Below are positions 16,321 through 26,981 of a stretch of 64,000 bases of DNA, in pieces. This DNA is from Beverwykella pulmonaria. Its lineage: Eukaryota > Ascomycota > Dothideomycetes > Pleosporales > Melanommataceae. Within the stretch, counting starts at the first letter, position 1, and each line of letters opens with the position of its first letter. The stretch lies in NCBI GenBank assembly GCA_001599595.1, contig BCHH01000020.1:468464-532463 (forward strand), written 5' to 3'. Under the pieces are notes generated by a model. That model saw only the letters and a program-made list of their open reading frames with translations. It made no database searches and was not told the DNA's origin. Both the position numbers and the translations under genes were made by a program.

Positions 16321-17414
16321 ATGATGAGCAGCCAATTTGAGCTCGCACAGAACCCGACCGACGTGATCTCCGCCGTGAAATTTGCGACAAAGTCCCCCAC
16401 GCGCCTCCTCGTCTCCTCATGGGATCGCAACCTCTACCTCTACGATACACATGCCGAGCCCGGAGGAAAGCTACTGCAGAAATATGAACATCCCGCACCA
16501 GTGCTAGATGTGTGTTTCGGCCGTGACGACAATGAGGCATATACAGCGTGCCTGGACTGGGAAGTGCGGAGGTACGTTCAAAATAAACAAACACACAAAC
16601 AGAACTTAAGAACTAGTATTGACCGTATTGATGCAGAATAAATCTTGAAACAGGCGCACAAACAGTACTATCTACTCACTCAGCTGCCGCCCGCAACGTC
16701 ATCTATGCGCCGACACACAACCTCCTCATCTCCTCGTCTTGGGACGCAACACTGCACCTGCATCTCCTCAGCACGCCTGGCGAATTCTCCACCGTCTCCC
16801 TCGACTCCAAAGCCTTTTCCTTATCCGTTTCCCCGACTAAACTCGTCGTGGCAATGGCCAGCCGCTCCGTCTGCATCTACGACCTCGACACTCTAGCAAA
16901 AGCAGCCACGGAGTCCGACACCGTGGTCGTAGAGCCCTGGCAGCGCCGCGAGAGTAGCATGAAGTATATGACGCGAGCCGTAGCGTGTATGCCAAACGAC
17001 GCTGGGTACGCAAGTAGTTCGATTGAGGGGCGTGTAGCAGTGGAATGGTTCGATCCGAGCGAGACGAGTCAATCGCGGAAGTACGCATTCAAGTGCCATC
17101 GCCAGACCGTAGACGACAAAGATGTGGTGTACCCGGTCAATGCGCTTGCGTTCCATCCCGTGCATGGCACGTTTGCGTCGGGAGGTGGGGATGGGGTTGT
17201 GGCGCTGTGGGACGGAGTGGCCAAGAGGAGGATAAGACAATATCAGCGTTTCCCGGCGAGCGTCGCAACGATTGCATTTAGTGAGGATGGGAAGTACGTC
17301 GCCGTTGGTGTGAGCCCAGGGTTCGAGGATGGAATGGATGATGTGCCGGATGGAGCCATTAAGGTGTTCATTCGGGAGCTCAGCGATACGGAGGCGCAGG
17401 GGAAGAAGAAATGA
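16321..17414 (+). CDS. BUB3: Mitotic checkpoint WD40 protein Bub3
   Basis: Exons 16321-16571 and 16637-17414 with a 65-bp intron encode 342 aa, the usual length. WD-like repeats include ISAVKFATKSPTRLLVSSWD, VLDVCFGRDDNEAYTACLDW, NVIYAPTHNLLISSSWDATL, the conserved VEWFDPS..SQSRKYAFKCHR stretch, and VNALAFHPVHGTFASGGGDG..ALWD. Bub3 binds Bub1, BubR1/Mad3 and phosphorylated Knl1/Spc105 at kinetochores. The ATG is doubled (MM); the second (16324) may be used equally well. It converges on POP5. Confidence 0.95.
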
Positions 17415-18214
17415 GGCGCCGTATGGTCGGCGTTGGAATTCGGCGTTTGACAGTGGGCGGGCGCATTCAACAAAAATGCCCTATCCTATCGATCCTCTAG
17501 CCGTGGAATCGAATTCGAAGCGTGCGGTATCGAAGCTGTGGGTAATGTTCGGGCTACCAGTCTATCCGTATGGCCATGCTTTCCAGACGAGACCTGCGAC
17601 ATACGGATGAATGTGGTAACTTCAAATAGTGCACACGAAGCGAGCGAGCACTGTCGGGTTAACCTCTTGATTTCTCTTCCGAGACACGATAGATTGACCA
17701 CTGACATCTCATGGCCTTATTCTCCCAAAAGTAGCTAGATACCATAATTAAGAGGGAAACTTTTGAATTGATTAGCTCTCTCCCTCCTATACCAATCCTC
17801 CACTCAGCACCCTTGCTCTCCCCTCTAAACCCACCAACTCCATCGACCAACACCCTCTTTATCTCTAAACCAGTGCACATACTCCCTGGCACTCTGGACT
17901 GCCTCAATGGTGGCGGTACATTTCTGTCGATCTCTATTGATCTCGGCGCTTTGGCTGTACGGTATCCATACAAATAGCCCGATATTGCGACGAAATCTCG
18001 TGAGCTCGCGGTCCGTGGTGAACCGCTCATAGAGTGCCGAGTAGTGGGGGTATCCCTTCGAAGTCTGTCGAGGTCAGTATTTTTTCATTAGCCCAGCACC
18101 AATACACATACCACAGAGTAACCCATCCACACAGCCATCCTGTGTGGTAGCAATAGTCATCTCGTTGTATCCCTCTGTAGACATCTTGTGTTGTCCGACA
18201 TCGGTTCCACCCGA
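17415..18214. other. Intergenic between convergent BUB3 and POP5
   Basis: These 800 bp lie between two 3' ends. There are short open frames on both strands; the longest (minus, 17659-18030) has no recognisable domain. I see no RNA gene. Confidence 0.45.
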
Positions 18215-18845
18215 CTACTCGCTCTCACTTGTACTCTCCGCCTCCGCATCATCCACCGTCACCAAGACCTCCTCCGCTCTCTTTTCGACCGTCTTCACAA
18301 TGCGCCCCACCATCCCCGCGTCTCTTCCCTCTCTTTGCTCCATCTTGGCCCGCAGAATGATGTCCTTCGCGCGCCGTATTACCTCCATCTCTGCCTTCTT
18401 GATCGTACCGGATACGCGGACGACCTTGACCACCACGGGGGTGTTAATTGGCTTGGGGAGTTCCGTCATGTACGTGAGGGCAGCCCAGACCATCTGGTAG
18501 TGTGCTTGCGGACACCGGATTATAGCAGTTGAGGTCGCAGGGGAGTGGTAGTTGACTGTAGCACTTTTCGTCAACCCTACTTCCTCACGGGGGGCTGCGG
18601 CATATTGCAGAGCAGGATGTAGGCTACATACTCTTCAAAGAAGACGACACCATTCCCATGCCATAGTCGCCGAACAGTTCAGTAATCCCAGCTCGGATCG
18701 CGCGCAGTAGCAGCCCAGCATGGAAGGCGTCGGGAGTGGGCTGGTGTAGCTGTAGAAGCGCCGGTACTTCTTTGGAAGTAGACGGCGGGTCCGTGGAGGG
18801 GTAGAGGAAGTTTACAACGAGATAGCGGTTTTTGACGCGGACCAT
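18215..18845 (-). CDS. POP5: RNase P/MRP protein subunit Pop5
   Basis: Exons 18845-18632 and 18555-18215 with a 76-bp intron (GTATGT ... CTACAG, TTGAC branch-like site) encode 184 aa. The start MVRVKNRYLVVNFLYP is the Pop5 N-terminal strand; then LLRAIRAGITELFGDYGMG, and after the junction INYHSPATSTAIIRCPQAHY..VWAALTYM and VVRVSGTIKKAE. An earlier CAG acceptor at 18595 would leave a 37-bp intron, so I preferred 18556. Pop5 is a core protein of RNase P (tRNA 5' processing) and RNase MRP (rRNA processing). The C-terminus is acidic (DDAEAESTSESE). It is divergent to the R-SNARE gene. Confidence 0.9.
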
Positions 18846-18933
18846 GGTAGTTGGTTATTGGGGAGGGTGTACGCGCGCAGTAGAGGTTGCTGGGGTGTTT
18901 GCTGCGAAAAATATTAATTTGGTGAGAAAGCAG

Positions 18934-18951
18934 CGGCGGCGGCGGCGGCGG
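18934..18951. repeat. (CGG)6 microsatellite
   Basis: Six CGG units lie in the leader region upstream of POP5, about 90 bp before its ATG. Confidence 0.8.
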
Positions 18952-19340
18952 TGACTACTCACAAGTTTGTATGATGGAGTCGCAAGTTTTGAGTCCAATC
19001 GCACTCTTTTCAGAAATTGAGAATGGCCTTCTCTATGAAAAGGAATTGTGAAAGTTATAAAGTTATATTCGAGGCCACCCTTCAGCCCTACAGCACCCTG
19101 GCGTGGACCTGCAGTGATTTTGCGCTAAACCCATTGGAGCGGCCGCACGTCACTCCACTTGCTTGCGCCGCCTCCAGTCAACCACATTGAACGGCCAGTC
19201 ACGACCCATCCACACGCCCGCCCTCCACCTGAACAACTCCAATCGTGGCAACCCCGACCTTCGTAGCCGCAGCCCGCAACAAACGCCAACAGCGCTCCAA
19301 ACAACCGCTGCATACAGAGCCGACAGAGACCACATTCACC

Positions 19341-20202
19341 ATGGCATCCTCCTCAACCGCAACGCCGCTGCTCTAGTACGTCGCTCCCATCACCCCGGCT
19401 TTCGATAGCATCGTGACTGACTTTTCATTCCCAGCACATGTATAGCGCACAACACCACTATTCTCAGCGAGCACATCGCTGCCGCCTCCTCTGGCGCCTC
19501 CTCATCACCTGCAGAGATCCTCCCCGCAATGGAACATAAAGACCCGTCGCACAAGCAAATATACAAAAAAGGCAGGCTCCTCATAAACGCTCTTTCCCTG
19601 GCCCCATCCGAGTTCGGAGCCGGCCAAGCCTCCGCCGGCGGCCTGGCCTTCATCACCGTCATTGAGGAAGGCACGCTCAGCAAAGACATCACCTTCGGCT
19701 TCTTGGCGAATTTGCAGAAGAAATTCCTCGCCGAATTTGATCCCTCGACCACCAATTTTGCTTCCCTCCCGGCCTACGGATGCGCGAGCTTCAATGGAAC
19801 CCTAAAGAATATGATGTTCGAGCAAGGCGCGACCCAGGCGGGAAAGCAGGATGCGCTGCGTACTGCGCAGCGCGAGATCGAGGGCGTGCGCGAGATCATG
19901 ACAGAGAATATTGAGCGCGTGCTTGAGCGCGGCGATCGCATGGAAACACTGGTTGCTAAGACGGACCGGTTGGGGGGTAATGCGCGTGACTTTAGGGTCC
20001 GAAGCCGTAGTCTCAGGCGCAGGATGTGGTGGAAGAATGTCAAGCTGATGGCGCTGCTGTGTCTGGTCGTCATCTTTTTACTGTATTTGTTCATTGGGTT
20101 CGGATGTGGGCTCCCAGGTATGTCTGCCCTACTTCCTGGTCACTTTAGGAGGACGAACGTGCTAACGCTGCTACAGGATGGTCCCGATGCCTACGAAAAT
20201 GA
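19341..20202 (+). CDS. VAMP7-like R-SNARE (longin synaptobrevin)
   Basis: Exons 19341-19375, 19435-20117 and 20177-20202 (introns 59 and 59 bp; the second has a GCTAAC branch site) encode 247 aa. The longin domain begins YTCIAHNTTILSEH. The R-SNARE helix contains ENIERVLERGDRMETLVAKTDRL with the zero-layer Arg. A basic linker (RSRSLRRRMWWKN) leads into one C-terminal membrane anchor (MALLCLVVIFLLYLFIGFGCGLPGW). The last exon supplies only eight codons (WSRCLRK). Family role: vesicle fusion at endosomes and vacuole. First and last exons are too short to be seen as open frames. Confidence 0.94.
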
Positions 20203-21798
20203 TTCCAGCTGCGAACGAACCGTCGTGCGACTAATATAAGAAGCCGAAATCGGGAAGCATACGACTCAAGGCTTGGATATCCGATCCTGTTTCTATTTCT
20301 TTTCGTCGGTGCATTGTACAATACCATTAAGTGGCGTTTGGGATAAATCACCCTTTCGTTTGTATCCTACATCTATCTGTTATCAAATATACTGTTCCGC
20401 AATATCCCTACGCTGTACTCGACATTGGGAACATGCCGCGAAGTGCTCTGGAAGGCACTACTCATTTGCAACATCACATAAATGGATCTCATGTGACTGC
20501 TACATTAGTTCTCGGTTCCTACGATTTCGAAGCCTGAAACATTTGAGACTCCATGACTACGCGGGAGCCTGCGTATCTACCACACCTCTGTTCCTTCCAT
20601 CTTCTTTTTTGCTCATTCGCTTTCATTTCAAGTTGTGCCATATCTCGCCGTTTCCGCTTCTACCCCGTCGTTGACCATCTTCCAAGTGGGTTCCGGTGTA
20701 TTACAATTGCGGACAAGACTGATGATAGAGATGACCAGGGACGTGGACTGCGGTAAGGCGGATGCCACAATGTTCTCACAGCGCAAGTGCTTTGCTGAGT
20801 CGAGGCGACTGACTTTCCAACCGAACCAGACATGTCACGTCTCAACAACCACACCCGGCTCTCGTCTTCTTGTTCTGCATTCCCTCTCCATTTCTATCTC
20901 ATTTGAATGCCCCATCCCAAAACCCCATTATCAATCATTCATTTATCGATGTTGTTGTCGTTTGTATCGTCATCGCCATGCCACCACCATCACCCCAAGA
21001 ACCCCCCTTGATCCCAACCCAACACCAGTGCACCACCACTCACCCTCCCAGGAGGATTCCGAACCTACGCCTGTGCCATCGCTCTTCCCTCCATCCCTCC
21101 AAAGTGTACCCACCCCCCTTTCAACTCCCAGCGCATTAAATGCTCGCGGCTCGCCACCTCCGAATCCATTGTGTCCAACCGCTGGGCCTCTAATCAAGTC
21201 GTTTTAGCGAGACTAAGTGTTTTGCTAGCGTAGGCATAATGGTGGGGGGTTTTTGGTGCTAGGGGTTTACTGCGTGTTTGTGATTACTGCGTGTTTGTGA
21301 TTACTGTGTTTTTGTGGTTAGTTAGTGTCAGTGAGTGGTATGCTTTTCTCTCATAACCCAACGTTGGCCAATATCACTTTGGCCTTTAGGGTGTTGGGAT
21401 GGGAAAGAAGGGAGAGCAGGAAAGGAGAAATGCATGGGATAATCATTGTGTTAGGTGCTGGACTGCCAGGAACTGTTTCAGGAATTGCGAGAAGAAAAGG
21501 AAGGCTTATTATGGGCGGGAGCTGTGATATATACGGGTAGATGAGAAAGCAGTTTAAAAAGAGGATTTTGGGTTCAGAAAGTGGACTCGAGTCGGAAGTC
21601 AACACTACGGATTGAGAGCGCTTAGGGCTTTTGGTGTCAAATGTTGAACCGTGGTTGAAATGGGTAATACTGTTTCGGTAGGGAGTTGTAAACGTTCAAA
21701 TACAATTGGAGAAAACAAAGGGTATAATAGAATGGCACGAGTATTGCCTTGCCCATAGGTGCCGACCTTTTTTGGAGTCCTTCTTTTTATGGAGTCCT
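20203..21798. other. Intergenic between R-SNARE and DBP7 genes
   Basis: These 1.6 kb lie between two 3' ends. A proline-rich open frame at 20635-21207 has no domain and is probably chance. A short tandem repeat near 21.3 kb is listed separately. Confidence 0.45.
21267..21317. repeat. 17-bp tandem repeat, three units
   Basis: Two identical 17-bp units (TTACTGCGTGTTTGTGA at 21267 and 21284) and a third diverged unit (21301) stand in direct tandem. Confidence 0.8.
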
Positions 21799-24270
21799 TC
21801 ATCCCAGATTGAACTCATCAGCCATTCCTGCATGTCTCATGAACTTCTCCCTCGCTCTAACTGCTTTCCGCATCTTCGCCGCCTCCTCACTTTGATCCAC
21901 CTCCCTGACATCCAAGTCCACCTCCCTGTCCTTCTTCTCTTTCCCATCCTTCGCCCCCGCTCCCCTTACCTTAGCGACGACGTGTCTGCTTTCTCTGCCG
22001 GCTCCAGTTCGTAACCCTGGGACCTTCAAACCACTTGGCCGTTCCCTCAGCGCAAAAGCCTTCGCCAAATGTCCCAGATGCAGCTGTTTGATATCGAAAT
22101 AGCCTCTCTCAGCCGCGACGTGTGTGGTGTATGCTCTGACATGGCTTTGGAATGCGCGGCGTGCGCTCTCCATGCGTGCCGGTGACGCGAGGGCCCAGCG
22201 TTCTACGGCGAGTTGCAGGTCTGTGGCTTTTGTCATGTACGCCGTTTTGTCTTTGGAAGTCACGCCTGATGTGATGAGACCCTTTTTCAGGATCTCCTCG
22301 GCGTCTTGACGTCCGATATGGATACCGGCTTCGCTGTCCTTTCGATCGCTCTTCAGCACTTTGACGTAACCTTCTTCACAGCCAGGCATCAGAAATATAC
22401 ATGCGCGGCCATCACGACCGGCACGTGCCGTTCGTCCAATGCGATGTAGATGGTCTTCACGCGCGAAGGCAGGGTCGAATTCGATGACAAGATCCACATT
22501 CGGTAGATCGAGTCCACGAGATGCTACGTCCGTGGCTAGCAGGAGGCAGGGCTCCTTGTTTTTGGTGAAGTGGGCGAGGGTCGAGGTTCGGAGGGATTGG
22601 GGGAGGGAGCCGTGGAGGCGGTAGGCAATTACGGAGTGGGTGGATGAGGAGAGGGTTGGTGATTCGGCGTAGGTAACGACCAACTTCGTAGGATCTGACT
22701 GGATGACACCTTTGGTGTTTTTGGATTTCTTCTCTTCATCCTCTCCCTTCTCCGTTTCGTTCTCCTTTGGCTTTGGAACTTCGTCTGACTCTTGAAGTTG
22801 ACCGGTGAGGATGTCGAAGTGAAAGTCGACTGAGTCGGCACATGAGATGAACACTATTGCCTTCATGATCGATCCTTTGCGCACAAACGCTCGTTTGAGG
22901 AAGCTAATGAGTGATACTAGTCGAAGTTTCGGTGCTACAACAGCATACGACTGCTTCAACTGCGCGGGTGCGAGGAACGTCTGATCACCCTCTTCATCTT
23001 TTGGATTATCTTCCTGCTCACTAGGATCTGCCCGGATATGCACCGCATCTTTCAAACTGATTTGGCCTAGTCGTTCTACATCCATCTTCATAGTGGCTGA
23101 ACAAAGGACCGTTGTTCTCTTCTCGGGCAGCCCAGGTATTCTTGAGCTCTCGATTTTCTTAGCACGCATGCGGTTATTGAGATTCCCGACGATCTTTTGT
23201 ATTTCATCCTCGAATCCGAGCTCCATCAGTCGATCGCCTTCGTCGAGAACTAACCACCGGACGTTGCTCACATCCAGAGCTTCCGTGTGTTCCAAATGGT
23301 CTGCAAGACGGCCTGGTGTTGCGACGAGGATGTTGAGACCTTTCCGTAGGCGCGCTTTTTCAGACTTCTTCTTCTCCCCACCAATGACCGTTCCTGCTAC
23401 GATCCAGTGCGCGCATCTCAGAAGGCTTTCCAACACTGACGCAATCTGTTTGCTCAGTTCTCGGGTCGGCGCCAGTATAATCGCAAAAAGGCCAGAGTCT
23501 CTGTGCACGGTGTCATCTAGTTTCCGTTTTTTCATATTCGCAGACAGCTCCATTATTCTCTGTACAATCGGTAGCAAATATGCCAGCGTCTTTCCTGAGC
23601 CGGTTTCTGCTTGTATATATGCATCTGAATCGTCCTTGACCAGTTGTGTTATTGCGGCTTTCTGAATTGCAGTGGGGGCTTTCAGGTCCATCTTGTTGAG
23701 CAGATGTGCCGCAAGCGTGGTCGATATCCCGAGGGAGGTAAAAGTGTCGAGTTCGCTCGTAAGAGGCGCATTAGACGCTTCGACGGGCGTATCGGTCTGG
23801 GGGTTCTCTTTCGGGAGCAATTTTGTGGAAGACGCGGGGTTGTACGTGAACAGAGACGAAATGATCTGCTTTCCGCCTTTTGAGTTATCGTGGCCTGGTT
23901 TCTTCGTTACAACAGCGCTTGATTGCGGTCTGAATTCTTCGTCCTGCACATTTTCTCTTGAAGCAGGCTTGAAGTCTCCGCTGACTCGTGCCCGCTTTGA
24001 GTACCTCTCAAAATGTTCCTCAGGCGCCGGGCTCTTCGACTTTCGCCGCGACCTTGAGCCAAGTTCGGTCCCGTTTACTTCTGAAGCCTTCGTCCTAATC
24101 TTCGGCTCAAAATTTTCTCCGTTCAGGCGTCCGGTGGCTCTGCTGTGCCAGTTGCCTGCCGCTTTCTTCGCCGTCAAGCGGTCCCTCCAAGTGCCGCCTT
24201 TGAACGTAGGCTTATTGAGTATTCCGGTCTCGGGTATGGAGAAGTTGAGGAGCATGCCATCGTCGGCCAT
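21799..24270 (-). CDS. DBP7: DEAD-box ATP-dependent RNA helicase Dbp7
   Basis: Single exon, 823 aa. A basic low-complexity N-terminus (~1-155) precedes the helicase core: Q-motif region with PTAIQKAAI, motif I AETGSGKT (221-228), Ia APTRELSKQ, motif II as DEGD (343-346), SAT (III), and motif VI HRIGRTARAGRDG from about 609. DEGD in place of DEAD followed by RLMELGFE is the signature of Dbp7/DDX31. The family acts in nucleolar 60S ribosome assembly. The C-terminus is rich in Lys and Arg. The open frame continues 47 codons upstream, but MADDGMLLNFSIP is the family start. It is divergent to the pantothenate synthetase gene with 308 bp between starts. Confidence 0.96.
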   Translation of the reverse strand: MADDGMLLNFSIPETGILNKPTFKGGTWRDRLTAKKAAGNWHSRATGRLNGENFEPKIRTKASEVNGTELGSRSRRKSKSPAPEEHFERYSKRARVSGDFKPASRENVQDEEFRPQSSAVVTKKPGHDNSKGGKQIISSLFTYNPASSTKLLPKENPQTDTPVEASNAPLTSELDTFTSLGISTTLAAHLLNKMDLKAPTAIQKAAITQLVKDDSDAYIQAETGSGKTLAYLLPIVQRIMELSANMKKRKLDDTVHRDSGLFAIILAPTRELSKQIASVLESLLRCAHWIVAGTVIGGEKKKSEKARLRKGLNILVATPGRLADHLEHTEALDVSNVRWLVLDEGDRLMELGFEDEIQKIVGNLNNRMRAKKIESSRIPGLPEKRTTVLCSATMKMDVERLGQISLKDAVHIRADPSEQEDNPKDEEGDQTFLAPAQLKQSYAVVAPKLRLVSLISFLKRAFVRKGSIMKAIVFISCADSVDFHFDILTGQLQESDEVPKPKENETEKGEDEEKKSKNTKGVIQSDPTKLVVTYAESPTLSSSTHSVIAYRLHGSLPQSLRTSTLAHFTKNKEPCLLLATDVASRGLDLPNVDLVIEFDPAFAREDHLHRIGRTARAGRDGRACIFLMPGCEEGYVKVLKSDRKDSEAGIHIGRQDAEEILKKGLITSGVTSKDKTAYMTKATDLQLAVERWALASPARMESARRAFQSHVRAYTTHVAAERGYFDIKQLHLGHLAKAFALRERPSGLKVPGLRTGAGRESRHVVAKVRGAGAKDGKEKKDREVDLDVREVDQSEEAAKMRKAVRAREKFMRHAGMADEFNLG

Positions 24271-24578
24271 GACTGCTATATGGGAGGGGTGGTGGCTGTT
24301 TCGTGTGTAGAGTGAATTGTTATTTCGCGAAATGTCAAGACCGAAACTTCTTTGGTGGAGTAATTTTAGCGCGGGAGGGCTCTCAACCTCGGCACGTGAC
24401 ACGTTCTTCAATCTTCGGCGCAGAAACCAGCATTCACCTTTCTTCTCCTAAGTCACCGAAATGGCGGAGCTGGCTCCCTTCTTCCGCGCATCTACGGCGG
24501 CCGACCTGTTCCATCGCAATTTTCATCACCCTCCATTGCCCTGAGGTTGGAAGCTGCCCCTCGGAACATTGCTCCGCA
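24271..24578. promoter_or_regulatory. DBP7/pantothenate synthetase bidirectional promoter
   Basis: This 308-bp gap lies between divergent starts and must carry both promoters. No TATA box is clear. Confidence 0.45.
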
Positions 24579-25786
24579 ATGGCACCCCTCGTCCAGTGCC
24601 TGGCGGGTGAGCAACACTAATTTGAGCCATTGAATAGTAAGACTGACAGAAAACAGCGCGCAGTGCTCTCCCGTATATATTTTCATCTTTTCTGCGCATC
24701 CCCTCGCGTCCTCTCGCATACAGCGCCGCGCGCCACCTCTCCTCCACCTCCCCGCCCCGCTCCGCTGCAAGCACAGCTCTGAAGACCCATATCTTCAACG
24801 ATGTGGCCCCTTTGCGACAGTACCGACGGGAACTCCTTCTCAATGATCGCACAGTCGGCCTCGTCCCCACAATGGGTGCTCTTCACGAAGGCCATCTATC
24901 GCTCGTCCGTCAAGCTGCCACCGAGAACACAGACGTCTTCGTCTCGGTATACGTGAACCCTACACAATTTGGATTGAACGAGGATCTGGCGTCGTACCCG
25001 AAGACATGGGAAGCTGACATGGAAATGCTGAGCGCGCTGGATAATGAATTGGCAAGCGCAGGAGCAGGACGGGTGTCCGCGGTGTTCGCCCCAAGCACGA
25101 AGACCATGTATCCGACTCTGCCCCCCGACAGTAGCATACCTGGCGTAGGGTCCTTCATTGAGATGCGTCCCTTGGGGCAGCTTCTCGAAGGCGCCTCCCG
25201 GCCTGTTTTTTTTAGGGGGGTAGCAACCGTGTGCATGAAGCTGTTCAACATCTGCAGCCCGGACCGCGTCTACTTCGGCCAAAAGGACATCCAGCAAACA
25301 GTTGTTATCAAACGCTTGGTCAAGGACTTTCATCTTAACACAGAGGTCAGGATTGGACCTACACAGAGGCAGGCAGATGGTCTCGCCTTATCTTCTCGGA
25401 ACGTGTACTTGGGCTCTCGACGCCGTATGATTGGTCTCGTGCTTAGCCAGGCCCTGCGGAAGGCAGAAGCACAGTACAAGGCTGGCAAGAGGAAGAGAGG
25501 GGACATTCTTTGGCCCGCAAATGCGCACGCGGATAGTCTTGTTGCAGAGCAAGAGAGCCTAGAGCCAAGTAAGAGAGCTAGATTCGAGGTAGACTATCTG
25601 AGTCTGGCCGATCCAGAGACCATGGAAGAACTGGAAGAGGTCGATGAAACTCGAGGAGCGATCTTGAGCGGTGCGGTCAAAATGCTGCCTGTCGAAGACC
25701 CAGCTGAGGGTGAAGAGCTTGGGGTTGGTGGTGGACAAATTCCGGTTAGACTTATTGATAACATCGTTCTTGACCCTGTCGTTTAA
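24579..25786 (+). CDS. Pantoate--beta-alanine ligase (pantothenate synthetase) with mitochondrial-type presequence
   Basis: Exons 24579-24606 and 24657-25786 with a 50-bp intron (GTGAGC ... CTGACAGAAAACAG) encode 385 aa. The enzyme joins pantoate and beta-alanine with ATP to make pantothenate, the CoA precursor. PTMGALHEGH (80-89) is the nucleotide-binding motif; YVNPTQFG, RGVATV, YFGQKDIQQ and SSRN follow in the family order. The first open-frame Met downstream (MAPLRQYRRE, 24803) would remove conserved residues before it; the frame is open upstream and joins an exon starting MAPLVQCLA. That extension (residues ~10-50: AARSALPYIFSSFLRIPSR...) is Arg/Ser/Ala-rich without acidic residues, like a mitochondrial targeting peptide. 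An Asp/Glu-rich insert with a KKR-like basic patch (GKRKRGD, SKRARFE) lies late in the protein. Confidence 0.92.
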
Positions 25787-26981
25787 AGGGAGGTGTTATA
25801 TGACTTAGCTTCCATCACCATGTAACCAAAATAGGACTTGTCACAAATAGAAGGCCGATTACCACATCTATGTCCAGTCTTGCTCTCTCTGTTTTCTTCC
25901 CCTCCCTTTTTCCTTCGTGCACGCCTTTACAGCAGTGGCCATCCTCTTGTACAATAGGAAGGACACTTCGATTTCGATTCGTCTTACACTTTTTACTCTT
26001 GCAATGGCAACTACCACGACCTTTTTGCCCAACACCTCTTACTTCATTTTTCCCTCTCGCTCTTCCGATACGGTCTTTCATCAACATCTCGCCATCTCAC
26101 TACCACATCACTTTCTCCATCACTACTACATGGATGATCCTGGGGGTGTGATACTGATCGAAGCCCGCCTTCTATCTACAATCCTCAGAACAACCATTTC
26201 AACACCAACACTCTGAGTGGTATCTCAACCAACCAAAGAGCTTTCCCATTAAGCTCGAGATTTGTATCTTGAATGTGCTCGGCAGTGGAGGGGAATAAAA
26301 CCGAACTACATGGCAGATGTTAGCAACGATATTGGATTGACTTTATTTTTGTACAGTCTCTCCCCATTTTTTGGATGAGGTTACCTGAAATGAGACGCAG
26401 CACTGTAAACTTGCAGACACCCATTACGAGCCCCATGTAGCACAATAAATCCCAGTTATTCTCCCTCCACTCCCGCCCCAAGTTTCTCTGCAGTGAAGAA
26501 GGGTTCTGAACTATTCGCCTACTCATGCGATAACAGGGCAAGATATCAGAATCAGTATGCTTCTTTGCTGTACTAATGTTACTAGGTCGGCCGATATTGA
26601 GTGTTTCTAACACAGTTTGTGACATAATTATACGTTGCAGGGTTGCCGTCCCGTGCCTTTCATCGCAATGCTTCATCCTAGGATGACCTTCGGCGATGAA
26701 CTCGGAGATGGTCGGAGATACTTTGCCGATGATCAAACAAGCAAATATGACGTATTCGACCATTCACGCGTCGTCTAATCTGCTTACGCGTCGACACTAA
26801 TTCCAGTCTTCAGTCGATTATATACCTGCTGCTACATAGGATTCTCGTCCTGTTTGTTCTTTATTGGTTTTCACGACATTGAGGATCACAACTTCAGCAA
26901 CCTCAAAAGGGCATACATTTAGGTCAACCTGACCTTTCGGGGAACAACACAGTCCGATATCGAGTCAGATTTTGACACAAA
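25787..26981. other. Intergenic between pantothenate synthetase and MFS gene
   Basis: 1.2 kb with pyrimidine-rich stretches and short open frames only. A 147-codon minus frame (26320-26763) has no domain signature. Confidence 0.45.

Noticed and set aside
18556..18631. Earlier acceptor (18595) for the POP5 intron
   Set aside because: It would leave a 37-bp intron and add residues not fitting the family; the acceptor at 18556 restores the conserved join.
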